Below are positions 51,291-63,185 of a stretch of 64,000 nt of DNA, piece by piece (position 1 is the stretch's first letter; each line of letters begins with the position of its first letter). The notes under the pieces are model-generated. The model saw only the letters and a program-made list of their open reading frames with translations. It ran no database searches and had not been told where the DNA came from. The position numbers were made by a program, and so were the translations under genes. This DNA comes from Xylophilus sp. GW821-FHT01B05 (GTDB taxonomy: Bacteria; Pseudomonadota; Gammaproteobacteria; Burkholderiales; Burkholderiaceae_C), in the NCBI GenBank assembly GCA_038961845.1, contig CP152408.1, forward strand, positions 2,232,001 to 2,296,000, read 5' to 3'.

Positions 51291-51574
51291 TCAGAAGCCT
51301 TCGACGGCGATCATGCGCATGATCGCTGCGCCCTGGCGCGACGCGCGCGCCTTTTCGTATTCAGGGGAGGCACTGAAGGCCTTGGCGGCCTCGAAGCTCG
51401 GAAACTTCAGCAGGACGACGCGGGAGGGCGACCAGTCGCCCTCGATCACCTCGACCTGGCCGCCACGGATGCAGACCTCGGCACCGTGCACGCGCATGGC
51501 TTCGCTGGACCACTTCTTGTAGTCCTCGTACTGCACCGGGTTGGTGACTTCGACGTAGGCAATGATGTAGCCGC

Positions 51575-51578
<4 letters not shown>
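51291..51578 (-). CDS. DUF1330 family protein
   Basis: A 95-residue ferredoxin-like (dimeric alpha-beta barrel) protein of the DUF1330 family: [40 protein letters not shown] and [16 protein letters not shown]. Function unknown, although the family resembles small dimeric monooxygenase folds. The ATG overlaps the kdsA stop (ATGA), so it is translated together with kdsA and pyrG, and it lies 66 bp before eno. Confidence 0.88.
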
Positions 51579-55452
<3,874 letters not shown>

Positions 55453-55462
55453 TGACTTGAAT

Positions 55463-55909
55463 ATGGAACTAGACGTAAAAATCCTCGACCCGCGCATGGC
55501 GGACCAATTGCCCGCCTACGCCACGCCCGGTAGCGCTGGCCTCGACCTGCGTGCCTGCCTGGACGCTCCATTGGAGCTGGCCCCCAACGCCTGGCAACTG
55601 GTGCCGACCGGCATCGCCATTCACCTGGCCGACCCGGCCTACGCCGCACTGATCCTGCCGCGCTCGGGTCTGGGTCACAAGCACGGCATCGTGCTGGGCA
55701 ATCTGGTCGGCCTGATCGACAGCGACTACCAGGGCCAATTGATGCTGAGCGCCTGGAACCGCAGCGACACAGCCTTCACCATTGCGCCGATGGAGCGCAT
55801 CGCGCAACTGGTGATCGTGCCGGTGGTGCAGGCGCGTTTCCGGGTGGTGGAAGAGTTCCCGGTGTCACCACGCGGCGAGGGTGGTTACGGCTCGACCGGC
55901 CGGGGCTGA
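55463..55909 (+). CDS. dut: dUTP diphosphatase
   Basis: A 148-residue trimeric dUTPase. All five family motifs are visible: [53 protein letters not shown] and the C-terminal arm GEGGYGSTG. It removes dUTP and supplies dUMP for dTMP synthesis. The ATG is 10 bp after coaBC. The next 208 bp carry no gene that I can identify. Confidence 0.98.
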   Translation: MELDVKILDPRMADQLPAYATPGSAGLDLRACLDAPLELAPNAWQLVPTGIAIHLADPAYAALILPRSGLGHKHGIVLGNLVGLIDSDYQGQLMLSAWNRSDTAFTIAPMERIAQLVIVPVVQARFRVVEEFPVSPRGEGGYGSTGRG

Positions 55910-56117
55910 TGGCCAGGACGCACCTGGTAACGCTTATTTGCCCGGTCTTCGTGCCTGCGCGTCGGCTGTTTCCTACTATCGGTGCGTTGTACATCCGACG
56001 TGCCCTCAGGCGCTTGCCCGATGGGGCGATGTTGGGCGGACCGGCCTAATTTTTCAGATGAGTGTCGGGTCTACCTGACGAAGACCGTACACGACCTATA
56101 CAGGACAGGAGTTCAGC

Positions 56118-56636
56118 ATGGCCCAGCTTACCCGCAGCCTTTCCATAGCCCTCGGCGCCCTTGCCGTGGCATCTCTCACGGCCTGCGTCGCCGTTCCCTA
56201 TGACGCCCGGCCAGCGCCGTATCCGGTCGCCTATCCGGCACCTGTGGCGCAACCCGCGCCCTACTACCAGCAGCAACAGCCGCGGCCGTCTCATATGGAG
56301 TACGGCCGCATCAGCAATATCGAGGTCATGCAGTCGGAGCAGGCGCGGGCGCCTTCTGGTGCTGGCGCTCTCCTTGGCGGCGTGCTGGGTGCCGTGGTGG
56401 GCAACCAGATCGGTCACGGTGGCGGACGGGCGCTGGCCACCGGTATCGGCGCTGTAGGCGGCGCGGTTGCCGGCAACCAGATTGAAGGCAATCAGCGCGG
56501 CCCCATCGTCCAGACCTACCGGGTCTCGGTGCAACTGGACAACGGCAGTGGCCGGGCCTTCGATGTGCCGTCGCCGGGCGATCTGCGCATTGGCGATCGC
56601 GTGCGTATCCAGGACGGTCAGATCCAGCGCTTCTGA
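56118..56636 (+). CDS. Glycine-zipper 2TM lipoprotein (SlyB/Pcp-like)
   Basis: A 172-residue lipoprotein with lipobox LTAC (Cys23), a Pro/Tyr/Gln-rich stretch, and then the glycine-zipper pair GALLGGVLGAVVGNQIGHG and ATGIGAVGGAVAGNQIE, as in SlyB/Pcp outer-membrane lipoproteins. A beta-rich tail (VQTYRVSVQLDNGSGRAFDV) completes the family layout. Such proteins act in envelope stress and Mg2+ responses. AGGAG is well placed before the ATG. A strong intrinsic terminator follows. Confidence 0.9.
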   Translation: MAQLTRSLSIALGALAVASLTACVAVPYDARPAPYPVAYPAPVAQPAPYYQQQQPRPSHMEYGRISNIEVMQSEQARAPSGAGALLGGVLGAVVGNQIGHGGGRALATGIGAVGGAVAGNQIEGNQRGPIVQTYRVSVQLDNGSGRAFDVPSPGDLRIGDRVRIQDGQIQRF

Positions 56637-56651
56637 TCGGCTCGACCCATC

Positions 56652-56680
56652 AAAAAAGGGCTGCCGTGGCAGCCCTTTTT
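56652..56680. terminator. Bidirectional intrinsic terminator
   Basis: AAAAGGGCTGCC-GT-GGCAGCCCTTTTT lies between the SlyB-like gene and the convergent FKBP gene, 15 bp from each stop. The A-run and T-run suit both directions. Confidence 0.88.
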
Positions 56681-56694
56681 GTTTGGAATGAAAT

Positions 56695-57219
56695 TTAGTG
56701 CAGCGTCGAGTTGCCAGGCGCTTGCGGCTGCACGCGGAAGAAGCCGGTGCCGGCGGTGCCGCGCCCGATTTCTTCCTCCGTGGCTTCGCGCACGCCTTCC
56801 ACCTTCAGCTCCAGGCGAATGGCGATGCCGGCCAGCGGGTGGTTGCCGTCGAGCACGATGTGTTCGGGGTAGATCTCTGCGATCGTATAGAGCGCGTCGC
56901 GGGGCGCATCGGGGTTGGTGCCGGGCGGCAGTGCGCTGCCTTCGAAGGTCAGGCCTTCCTCCAGCTCAGCGGGGAAGTTGCTCCGAGGCTCCAGGAACAG
57001 CATCTTGTCGTTGTAGTCGCCAAAGGCCTCTTCCGGCTCGATATGCAGCTTGAGCTGATCGCCGACCACATGGCCTTGCAGTGCATCCTCTATTTTCTTG
57101 AGTAGATCGTCGCCACCCACGAGAAATTCGACGGGGCTGTCCAGCACGTCAAGTTCCTCGCCCAGGGTGTCGGTGAGTTTCCAGGTCAGAGCGACCACGC
57201 ATTGTTCCGAGATTTCCAT
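56695..57219 (-). CDS. FKBP-type peptidyl-prolyl isomerase (SlyD-like)
   Basis: A 174-residue SlyD-type isomerase/chaperone. The FKBP domain begins ISEQCVVALTWKLTDTLGEE, continues with the FLVGGDDLLKKIEDALQG motif, carries an inserted IF chaperone domain (LEPRSNFPAELEEGLTFEG) and returns at DGNHPLAGIAIRLELKV. The C-terminus lacks the His-rich metal-binding tail of E. coli SlyD, having only TGFFRVQPQAPGN. It is divergent from the RoxA-like gene. Confidence 0.92.
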   Translation of the reverse strand: MEISEQCVVALTWKLTDTLGEELDVLDSPVEFLVGGDDLLKKIEDALQGHVVGDQLKLHIEPEEAFGDYNDKMLFLEPRSNFPAELEEGLTFEGSALPPGTNPDAPRDALYTIAEIYPEHIVLDGNHPLAGIAIRLELKVEGVREATEEEIGRGTAGTGFFRVQPQAPGNSTLH

Positions 57220-57279
57220 ACGAGAATTGTCGCAGTTCGACTCTGCCCTTGCCGCCACGCGCGGCTGTGCCCCAATTCC

Positions 57280-58410
57280 ATGGATACCTCTTTGCCGCTG
57301 GCCCTGCTGGGCGGCCTCAGCCCTGATCTTTTCATGCGCCGCCATTGGCAGCGCAAGCCCCTGCTGATCCGTCAGGCTGTGCCCGACCCGCAGGCATGGC
57401 TGCCTGCCCGGGCCGAGTTGCTGGCGCTGGCGGCGCGCGATGACGTGGAGTCGCGCCTGATCCGCGCCACCAACGGCCGCTGGCAGATGCGCAGTGGCCC
57501 GCTGGCGCGCCGCGCTCTGCCGCCGCTGGCGGCGCCCGACTGGACGCTGCTGGTGCAGGGCGTGGACCTGCACCACGCCGGCGCTCATCGCCTGTTGCAG
57601 CAATTTCGCTTTGTGCCGGATGCGCGGCTCGACGATGTGATGATCAGCTTCGCCACCGATGGCGGGGGCGTCGGGCCGCATTTCGACAGCTATGACGTGT
57701 TCCTGCTGCAGACGCATGGCCGGCGCCGCTGGCGCATAGGTCGGCAGAAGGATTTGACGCTGCAGGAGGATGTGCCGCTGAAGATCCTGGCCCAGTTCAC
57801 GCCTGAGCAGGAATTTGTGCTGGAGCCGGGCGACATGCTGTACCTGCCACCGCGTTATGCCCACGACGGCACGGCTGAGGGCGAATGCATGACCTGCTCC
57901 ATCGGCTTTCGCGCGCCGCGCGAGAACGAGCTGGCGCAGGAACTGCTGCAGCGACTGGCCGAAGACGCGGCCGATGCCAGTGAGCGGCTGTATGCCGATG
58001 CCGGCCAGCCCGCCGTGGCGGCCCCGGGGGCGGTGCCGGAGGCGCTGCAGGCCTTCGCCCGATCGGCGCTGGAGGATTTGCTGCGCGACCGCGATGCCCT
58101 GCCGCGCGCCTTGGGTGAATACCTGACCGAGCCCAAACCGCAGGTCTGGTTCGATGAGGGCGCGGCACTGGTGCTGCCTGCGGCAGTTCGGTTGGACCGG
58201 CGTACCCGCATGCTCTACGACCCGCGCCACATCTTCATCAACGGCGAGAGCTACCGTGCTGCGGGCCGCGATGCGCGTCTGATGCAGCGCCTGGCCGATG
58301 CGCGCGGGCTGACGGCCGCGGAGGTGGCTGCGGCGAGTGTCGATGCGCGTGAGCTGCTGTCGTCCTGGGGTGAGGCCGGCTGGTTGCACGAGGCCGCAGA
58401 GCCCGCATGA
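57280..58410 (+). CDS. Cupin/JmjC-fold oxygenase, RoxA/YcfD-like ribosomal protein arginine hydroxylase
   Basis: A 376-residue Fe(II)/2-oxoglutarate oxygenase of the ROX family. The Fe triad is H134-x-D136 (GPHFDSYD) and H195 (RYAHDG); the GRRRWRIGRQ segment and FMRRHWQRKPLLIRQA match YcfD, the enzyme hydroxylating Arg of ribosomal protein L16. A winged-helix C-terminal part (from about 250) is present. The ATG at 57280 was chosen by family start; an upstream frame to 57202 would overlap the FKBP gene. It is coupled to the next gene by ATGA. Confidence 0.88.
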   Translation: MDTSLPLALLGGLSPDLFMRRHWQRKPLLIRQAVPDPQAWLPARAELLALAARDDVESRLIRATNGRWQMRSGPLARRALPPLAAPDWTLLVQGVDLHHAGAHRLLQQFRFVPDARLDDVMISFATDGGGVGPHFDSYDVFLLQTHGRRRWRIGRQKDLTLQEDVPLKILAQFTPEQEFVLEPGDMLYLPPRYAHDGTAEGECMTCSIGFRAPRENELAQELLQRLAEDAADASERLYADAGQPAVAAPGAVPEALQAFARSALEDLLRDRDALPRALGEYLTEPKPQVWFDEGAALVLPAAVRLDRRTRMLYDPRHIFINGESYRAAGRDARLMQRLADARGLTAAEVAAASVDARELLSSWGEAGWLHEAAEPA

Positions 58411-58907
58411 CAGCCGGCCCGGCCACGCTCGCCTTACCGCAGGGCCGCATCGAGGGGCGTGTCGCTTTCCAGGATGCCGTTCGCAATGGCTTGCGCGCGG
58501 CGCAGGAGCAGGGCTGGCCCGAGCTGGTGTTGGTCGACGCGGACTTCGCCGACTGGCGGCTGGGGGAGGCGGCTACCGTCGAGTTGCTGCAGGGCTGGTC
58601 CCGGCCGGGGCGGCGCATCACGCTGCTGGCTGCGAGCTATGCCCGCCTGGAGACGGGCCATCCGCGTTTGCTGCAATGGCGCCGGCAATGGGATGCGATC
58701 GTGAGTTGCCGCCGCAGCCATGCGGCGGTATCAGACCTGCCCAGCGCATTCTGGTCGCCCGATTGGGTCATGCGCCGGGTAGACGCGGCGCGTTGTGTGG
58801 CGGTTTGCGGACGGGAGCCCGAGCGGCGCCTGGGCCTGCGCGAAGCGATCGAAGGGCATTTGCTGCGCAGCAGCAGCGCTTTTCCCGCGTCGATATTGGG
58901 TTTATGA
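58407..58907 (+). CDS. Hypothetical protein coupled to the RoxA-like gene
   Basis: A 166-residue soluble protein overlapping the RoxA-like gene by 4 nt. It is predicted alpha/beta and contains WPELVLVDADFADWRLGEAA and a W/R-rich stretch (LLQWRRQWDAIVSCRRSH). I do not recognise the family. Tight coupling implies a role with the oxygenase, such as ribosome modification or regulation, but nothing in the sequence defines it. The following 211 bp hold a palindrome and an apparent promoter, then a lipoprotein gene. Confidence 0.7.
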   Translation: MTAGPATLALPQGRIEGRVAFQDAVRNGLRAAQEQGWPELVLVDADFADWRLGEAATVELLQGWSRPGRRITLLAASYARLETGHPRLLQWRRQWDAIVSCRRSHAAVSDLPSAFWSPDWVMRRVDAARCVAVCGREPERRLGLREAIEGHLLRSSSAFPASILGL

Positions 58908-58948
58908 GGAATGACGGCGAATCAAACCCAGTGTGGAAAAGCCGGGAT

Positions 58949-58965
58949 GTCCATTTGAAATGGAC
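58949..58965. promoter_or_regulatory. Perfect 17-nt palindrome
   Basis: GTCCATTTGAAATGGAC is an 8-bp perfect inverted repeat with a single central base, lying 41 bp after the hypothetical gene and 154 bp before the small Ala-rich lipoprotein gene. The single-base centre suits a dimeric DNA-binding protein rather than a terminator. A TACAAT hexamer follows at 59000-59005. Confidence 0.4.
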
Positions 58966-59118
58966 TGTTTCGGCACGGGCTGATATTGATACGAACCCCT
59001 ACAATCGATTTTTGGTTAGTGCAGAAAATGAGCCGACGCACCGGTGATATTCGCGGCAAGGTTCGCGGTACACGACGCCGGCAGTTTCAAGTTTTATCCA
59101 TTCCAAAGGAATCTCGAT

Positions 59119-59433
59119 ATGAAGAACTCGCTCGTTCTCGCCACTCTGGTTTCTGCCGTGGCCCTCGCTGCCTGCGGTAAAAAGGAAGAGCCAGCGCCTG
59201 TACCGGCTCCAGCCCCGATTGAAGCACCAGCTCCAGCCGCTCCTTCGCCGGCTGTCCCTGGCGCGTCTCTTGGCCCAGGTCCTGCCGGAGCGGCGGATGC
59301 AGCAGGTGCCGCTGCTGGCGCCGCTGCAGATGCAGCCAGCAACGCGGCGAGTGCGGCCAGCAGCGCCGCAGATTCCGCCAGCGAGGCTGCCAAGAAAGCT
59401 GCCGATGCTGCAGCAGAAGCCGCCAAGAAGTAA
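59119..59433 (+). CDS. Small Ala-rich lipoprotein
   Basis: A 104-residue lipoprotein: lipobox LAAC (Cys20), basic GKKEE, a Pro/Ala linker (PAPAPIEAPAPAAPSPA) and a C-terminal Ala-rich helix with Ser and Asp and ending in Lys (ADAASNAASAASSAADSASE). The heptad-poor helix resembles low-complexity Lpp-like or dessication-type proteins. No enzymatic motif. AAAGGA precedes the ATG at 59119. A strong intrinsic terminator follows 22 bp later. Confidence 0.75.
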   Translation: MKNSLVLATLVSAVALAACGKKEEPAPVPAPAPIEAPAPAAPSPAVPGASLGPGPAGAADAAGAAAGAAADAASNAASAASSAADSASEAAKKAADAAAEAAKK

Positions 59434-59454
59434 TCTGCGCGCTACAAGCGTTTG

Positions 59455-59482
59455 TAAAAAAGCCACCGCAAGGTGGCTTTTT
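59455..59482. terminator. Bidirectional intrinsic terminator
   Basis: AAAAAAGCCACC-GCAA-GGTGGCTTTTTT, perfectly symmetrical. It serves the Ala-rich lipoprotein gene and abuts the stop of the convergent MBL gene. Confidence 0.9.
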
Positions 59483-60261
59483 TATTGGATATCCAGCCAA
59501 TCGGTTCCGGTCACAGGGTCGGCCACATGGATTTGCTGCGGCTCCCAGCCCAGGGCCGCAGCCAGGCCGGCGCGGGCCAATTCCGGGCGGTTGTTGCGCT
59601 CACTGAGGTGGGCGGCCACAACCCAGCGCAGCCCAGGGTGCTGCAGGCGCTGTGCGAGTGCAGCCGCTGCTGCATTGGCCAGGTGGCCATAACGGCCACC
59701 AACACGGCGCTTGAGAAATTCCGGGTAGCGCGACTGCGCCAGCAGCTCCGGATCGTGGTTGGATTCAAGCATCAGCGCATGGCAGCCTTGCAATTGCTCA
59801 ATCACATGGCTGCTGGCATGGCCCAGATCGGTCAGCACGCCCAGGTGCAAGGCTCCGTCAGAGCAGCGTAGCTGCAGTGGCTCGCGTGCGTCATGGGGCA
59901 CGGTGAAGGGGCGCAGCTCAATGGCGCCAAGGGCGATCGGCTGCAGGTCGTGGGCAATCTGCAGCAGGCCGTCGAAGTCAGGGGCGCCGAGCGCCACATG
60001 GGTGCCGTGGCTCATCCAGACCGGGATGCGGTGGCGCAGCGCCAGCGCCTGTGCGCAACCGATGTGGTCGGCGTGCTCGTGCGTGATGAAGATCGCGTCG
60101 AGGTCGTCGGGCGCCAGCCCCGCGGCGCCCAGGCGCTGCCCGAGGTGGCGAATGCCAAGGCCGCAGTCCACCAGCAGTCGTGTGGTGTGGATGCCGCCGC
60201 GGCCCTCGATGAGGGTCGCATTGCCTGAGCTGCCACTGCCCAGGTTGCGCAAGCGCAGCAT
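59482..60261 (-). CDS. MBL-fold metallo-hydrolase (YycJ/WalJ-like)
   Basis: A 259-residue metallo-beta-lactamase-fold protein of the YycJ/WalJ type. It has the metal motif FITHEHADHIG, a SHGTH segment, VLTDLGHASSHV, LMLESNHDPELL and a VVAAHLSERNNRPELA end. Family members are proposed nucleases coordinating cell wall and DNA events. It is the last gene of the dapA-bamC-MBL unit on the minus strand, 52 bp after bamC. A terminator overlaps its stop. Confidence 0.88.
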   Translation of the reverse strand: MLRLRNLGSGSSGNATLIEGRGGIHTTRLLVDCGLGIRHLGQRLGAAGLAPDDLDAIFITHEHADHIGCAQALALRHRIPVWMSHGTHVALGAPDFDGLLQIAHDLQPIALGAIELRPFTVPHDAREPLQLRCSDGALHLGVLTDLGHASSHVIEQLQGCHALMLESNHDPELLAQSRYPEFLKRRVGGRYGHLANAAAAALAQRLQHPGLRWVVAAHLSERNNRPELARAGLAAALGWEPQQIHVADPVTGTDWLDIQ

Positions 60262-60313
60262 GTCTGATGGGGTAACGCGCAGGCTGGGCGAAGGGTTCGC
60301 CCAGCCCGGAGCG

Positions 60314-61435
60314 CTACTTCAGATCGTCGGCGATGACCTGCACGATGCGGCTGGCATCGGCAGAGGCCTGGGGCGCACCGTTGGTGTCTTGTACCAGTAC
60401 GGTCGTGGCGTTGCCCTGGCCGCGTACAAAGATCCGGTACTTCACCGGCGCGGAGGCGTCGGGGTTGCGGTTGAAGATCTTGCCGAGGAAGCCCTGGTCC
60501 TTCTTGTCGGCATTGGGTGCCACGTAGCGCACGAAGTACAGGCCCTGGCTGCGGTCGCGGTCTTCGACGGTGAAGCCGGTGCGGTCCAGCGTCAGGCCGA
60601 CACGGCGCCAGGCGCGGTCGAAGTTCTCGTCCAGCTGCACCACGGGCGCGCCGTTGTCACTGGCTACGCGCACGGTGCTGCGCACTTCAGGGGCGCTGGC
60701 CAGCAATTGCTTGGACTGCACTTCGGTGGCGCCGCCGAGCTTGACCATCAGGCGCCGCAGGAATTCGGCCTCCAGCTCCGGGTCGACCGGGCGCGGTTGC
60801 CACACGGTCTGGTCTTTCTGGACCTTGTCGGAGTAGACCTCTTGCATGCCGCGGTGGCTGATGAAGATCTCGGTCTTGCCGTCGCTGGTGCGCTCCAGCC
60901 GGGTGCGGAACTTGTCGCGCTCGCCGGTGGAGTAGGCCGAGTCGATCAGCTTGCCCAGCGTGCTGCGGATGATGTCCTGCGGCAGCTTGGCGCGGTTCTC
61001 GGCCCAGTCGGTTTCCATGATGCCCAGGTTGGACTGGTCGATGGTGAGCAGGAAGCCGCTCTCCATCCAGAAGTCGCGCACCGGGTCCCACAGCTTGTCC
61101 GCGGGGCGGTCGACCACCAGCCAGCGGGTATTGCCGTCGCGCGCGATGCGCACGTCGCCGATGCTCGATGCTGCCGCATTGGCACCGCTGGATGGCGCCG
61201 CGATTGCTTGCGCGGCCTCGAAGCCGCTGGCCGAGACCGGTGCTCCGGCGGGCAGCGCATAACGCGTGTCGCGTGTGAGTTGGGTGAGGTCAGGCGGCAC
61301 GTCCAGGGTGGACTTGTTGGTGCGGGTGGCGCTCTTGTAGTCGATCTTGTCGTTCTCGAGTACCGAGCACGCCGAGAGGGCCAAGGCCAAGCCCAGCAAA
61401 CCAATGTTGCGGGCGACAGGTGCAATGCGGGTCAC
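60314..61435 (-). CDS. bamC: Outer-membrane assembly lipoprotein BamC
   Basis: A 373-residue BamC: signal peptide with lipobox LSAC (Cys23), the flexible N-terminal segment with the BamD-binding IDYKSA, LDVPPDLTQL, and two helix-grip domains (WLVVDRPADKLWDPVRDFWM and PVVQLDENFDRAWRRVGLTL). It is longer than E. coli BamC but normal for betaproteobacteria. GTG at 61435 with AAGGGA upstream is chosen, as no ATG starts a proper signal. It follows dapA by 50 bp, the conserved order. Confidence 0.95.
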   Translation of the reverse strand: MTRIAPVARNIGLLGLALALSACSVLENDKIDYKSATRTNKSTLDVPPDLTQLTRDTRYALPAGAPVSASGFEAAQAIAAPSSGANAAASSIGDVRIARDGNTRWLVVDRPADKLWDPVRDFWMESGFLLTIDQSNLGIMETDWAENRAKLPQDIIRSTLGKLIDSAYSTGERDKFRTRLERTSDGKTEIFISHRGMQEVYSDKVQKDQTVWQPRPVDPELEAEFLRRLMVKLGGATEVQSKQLLASAPEVRSTVRVASDNGAPVVQLDENFDRAWRRVGLTLDRTGFTVEDRDRSQGLYFVRYVAPNADKKDQGFLGKIFNRNPDASAPVKYRIFVRGQGNATTVLVQDTNGAPQASADASRIVQVIADDLK

Positions 61436-61485
61436 GGAAAAATCCCTTGCGTTGGGTGAAGGTGAGAGCGCTTCGGTGCGGAGAA

Positions 61486-62382
61486 TCAAAGCAGGCCACT
61501 GGCGCGCAGCGCCTGCTCAACCACGGGTTCATTGGCGGCGGCAAGGCGCGTCATGGGCAGGCGCATGGTCCCGCCACACAGGCCCATGCGCTCCATGACC
61601 CACTTGAGCGGGATGGGGTTGGCCTCGACAAACAGGTGCTTGTGCACCGGCAGCAACTGCATCTGGATCTGCAAGGCCTGCCGCGCGTCGCCGGCAATGG
61701 CGGCCACGCACAGCTCGTGCATCAGGCGTGGCGCGATGTTGGCAGTGACGCTGACATTGCCCTGACCACCGCACAGCATCAAGGCCACTGCGGTCGGGTC
61801 GTCGCCCGAGTAGACGGCAAAGCCCTTGGGGACTTCGCGGATCAGCCATTGCGCACGCTCGATGTTGCCGGTGGCTTCCTTGATGCCGACGATGCCGGGC
61901 ACCTGGGCCAGGCGCAGCACGGTGTCATGTGCCATATCGGCTACGGTGCGGCCAGGCACGTTGTAAAGCACGGTGGGCAGATCGCCGACGGCTTCGGCAA
62001 TGGCCTTGAAGTGCTGGTACTGGCCTTCTTGCGTCGGCTTGTTGTAGTAGGGCACGACCTGCAACTGGCAGTCGGCGCCCACGCCCTTGGCGTACTTGGC
62101 CAGCTCGATGGCTTCCTTGGTGGAATTGGCGCCACAGCCGGCCATGATCGGCACGCGCCCGGCGGCCTGTTCGACCGAGACGCGGATGATCTCGCGGTGC
62201 TCTTCCACGTCCACCGTGGGGGATTCACCCGTGGTGCCGACTACGCCGATGCAGTCCGTGCCCTCTGCGATGTGCCAGTCGATCAGCTTGCGCAGTGTGG
62301 GGTAATCCACGCTGCCGTCCTCGTGCATGGGGGTGACGAGGGCGACGATGCTGCCTGTAATGGGGCCGGTAGGGGTGGTCAT
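61486..62382 (-). CDS. dapA: 4-hydroxy-tetrahydrodipicolinate synthase
   Basis: A 298-residue class I aldolase-type lyase for lysine and diaminopimelate synthesis. It has [11 protein letters not shown], the catalytic Tyr in VLYNVPGR, the Schiff-base Lys (about residue 166) in VGIKEATGN, and [16 protein letters not shown]. The N-terminus [19 protein letters not shown] is typical. First gene of the dapA-bamC-MBL unit; the methyltransferase gene lies 144 bp upstream on the same strand. Confidence 0.97.
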   Translation of the reverse strand: MTTPTGPITGSIVALVTPMHEDGSVDYPTLRKLIDWHIAEGTDCIGVVGTTGESPTVDVEEHREIIRVSVEQAAGRVPIMAGCGANSTKEAIELAKYAKGVGADCQLQVVPYYNKPTQEGQYQHFKAIAEAVGDLPTVLYNVPGRTVADMAHDTVLRLAQVPGIVGIKEATGNIERAQWLIREVPKGFAVYSGDDPTAVALMLCGGQGNVSVTANIAPRLMHELCVAAIAGDARQALQIQMQLLPVHKHLFVEANPIPLKWVMERMGLCGGTMRLPMTRLAAANEPVVEQALRASGLL

Positions 62383-62510
62383 GTCCTGGGAGGGTGCCTG
62401 TCTGTCGAGTAATCGCGGATTTTAGCCGTCGGCTGCGTCGGCATGGGCCTGGACGTTCTAGGGACAAGTAGCAGTGGACTGAAGATGCGGCCGCTTGGTT
62501 CCGTTCCTCA

Positions 62511-62526
62511 GAACGTGTTTACGTTC
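62511..62526. repeat. Perfect hairpin GAACGT-GTTT-ACGTTC after the methyltransferase gene
   Basis: A 6-bp perfect stem with a 4-nt loop immediately next to the methyltransferase stop codon, in the 144-bp gap before dapA. There is no T-run, so it is a weak terminator candidate or a protein-binding site. The rest of the gap shows nothing recognisable. Confidence 0.4.
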
Positions 62527-63069
62527 TCACACTAACGCAGGCGGCGCGTCGTCGCTCAGGCGCACTGCGGCAATGCGCTGCACGCAGCGCGGCGAGGGCA
62601 GTGGCAGAAAGCCGTCTTCATAGGCCACCACGCGCAGGCCGGCGCAGGCCTGCAGCAGTTCGCCGGGTTGCAGCAGGAAGTCGGGCCGCGACGGTTTGCC
62701 ATAGGCGGCGTTGCCGGCTGAGAAGGTTTCGTACAGCAGCACGCCGTCTGGTGCCAGGCAGTCGACGATGGCCGGCAGCAGGGGGCGCCAGAGGTAGTTC
62801 GTGACCACCACGCCGGCAAAGCGGCGTCCGGCGTAGGGCCAAGGGCCGGCCTCGATGTCGGCCTGCAGCATCTCGCCCAGGTTTGCTACGCTTTCGATAG
62901 CTTCCTGCCTAATATCTACGCCGGCTACAGGGTGATTTCGTGCATGAAACCAGCGCAGGTGCCGGCCATTGCCGCAGGCCACGTCCAGCACCGGGCCGCG
63001 GGGCGGCACCAGGTGTGCCCAGCGCAGGATCCAGTCAGACGGCGTCGTGGTCCCCGGACTCAGAAGCAT
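62527..63069 (-). CDS. Class I SAM-dependent methyltransferase
   Basis: A 180-residue methyltransferase with motif I VLDVACGNGRHLRWF, acidic motif VAGVDIRQEAI, motif post-I region GPWPYAGRRFAGVVVTNYLW and LLYETFSAGN. It resembles the tellurite-resistance/TehB-like small methyltransferases, substrate unknown. The ATG at 63069 lies inside the last codons of a 41-residue upstream gene, so the two are coupled. A frame extending to 63189 would cover that gene. Confidence 0.85.
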   Translation of the reverse strand: MLLSPGTTTPSDWILRWAHLVPPRGPVLDVACGNGRHLRWFHARNHPVAGVDIRQEAIESVANLGEMLQADIEAGPWPYAGRRFAGVVVTNYLWRPLLPAIVDCLAPDGVLLYETFSAGNAAYGKPSRPDFLLQPGELLQACAGLRVVAYEDGFLPLPSPRCVQRIAAVRLSDDAPPALV

Positions 63070-63185
63070 GCCCACAGCCGATCTGCCAGCAGCACCAGGA
63101 AGTCGGGCTGGACATACAGCGCAAAGACTGCGCCAAGCGCGGCGAGTGCTGCTGCGTAGCTGGCGATCCGTTGTGCCGGCTTCAT
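63060..63185 (-). CDS. 41-residue predicted membrane protein
   Basis: A short open frame encoding 41 residues: MKPAQRIASYAAALAALG, then VFALYVQPDFLVLLADRLWACF in two parts, giving one TM helix and a hydrophobic tail. The ATG overlaps the MFS stop (ATGA), and its TGA lies 9 nt into the methyltransferase gene, so it is sandwiched by translational coupling. I recall similar small proteins between an MFS gene and a methyltransferase in related bacteria, but cannot verify it here. Function unknown. Confidence 0.7.
   Translation of the reverse strand: MKPAQRIASYAAALAALGAVFALYVQPDFLVLLADRLWACF

Noticed and set aside
62873..62912. A possible R1 copy in the methyltransferase gene (GCTATCGAAAGCGTAGC on the gene strand)
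   Set aside because: Only the left hairpin resembles R1; the second hairpin and T-run end are missing, and the encoded VAGVDIRQEAIES segment fits the methyltransferase family.
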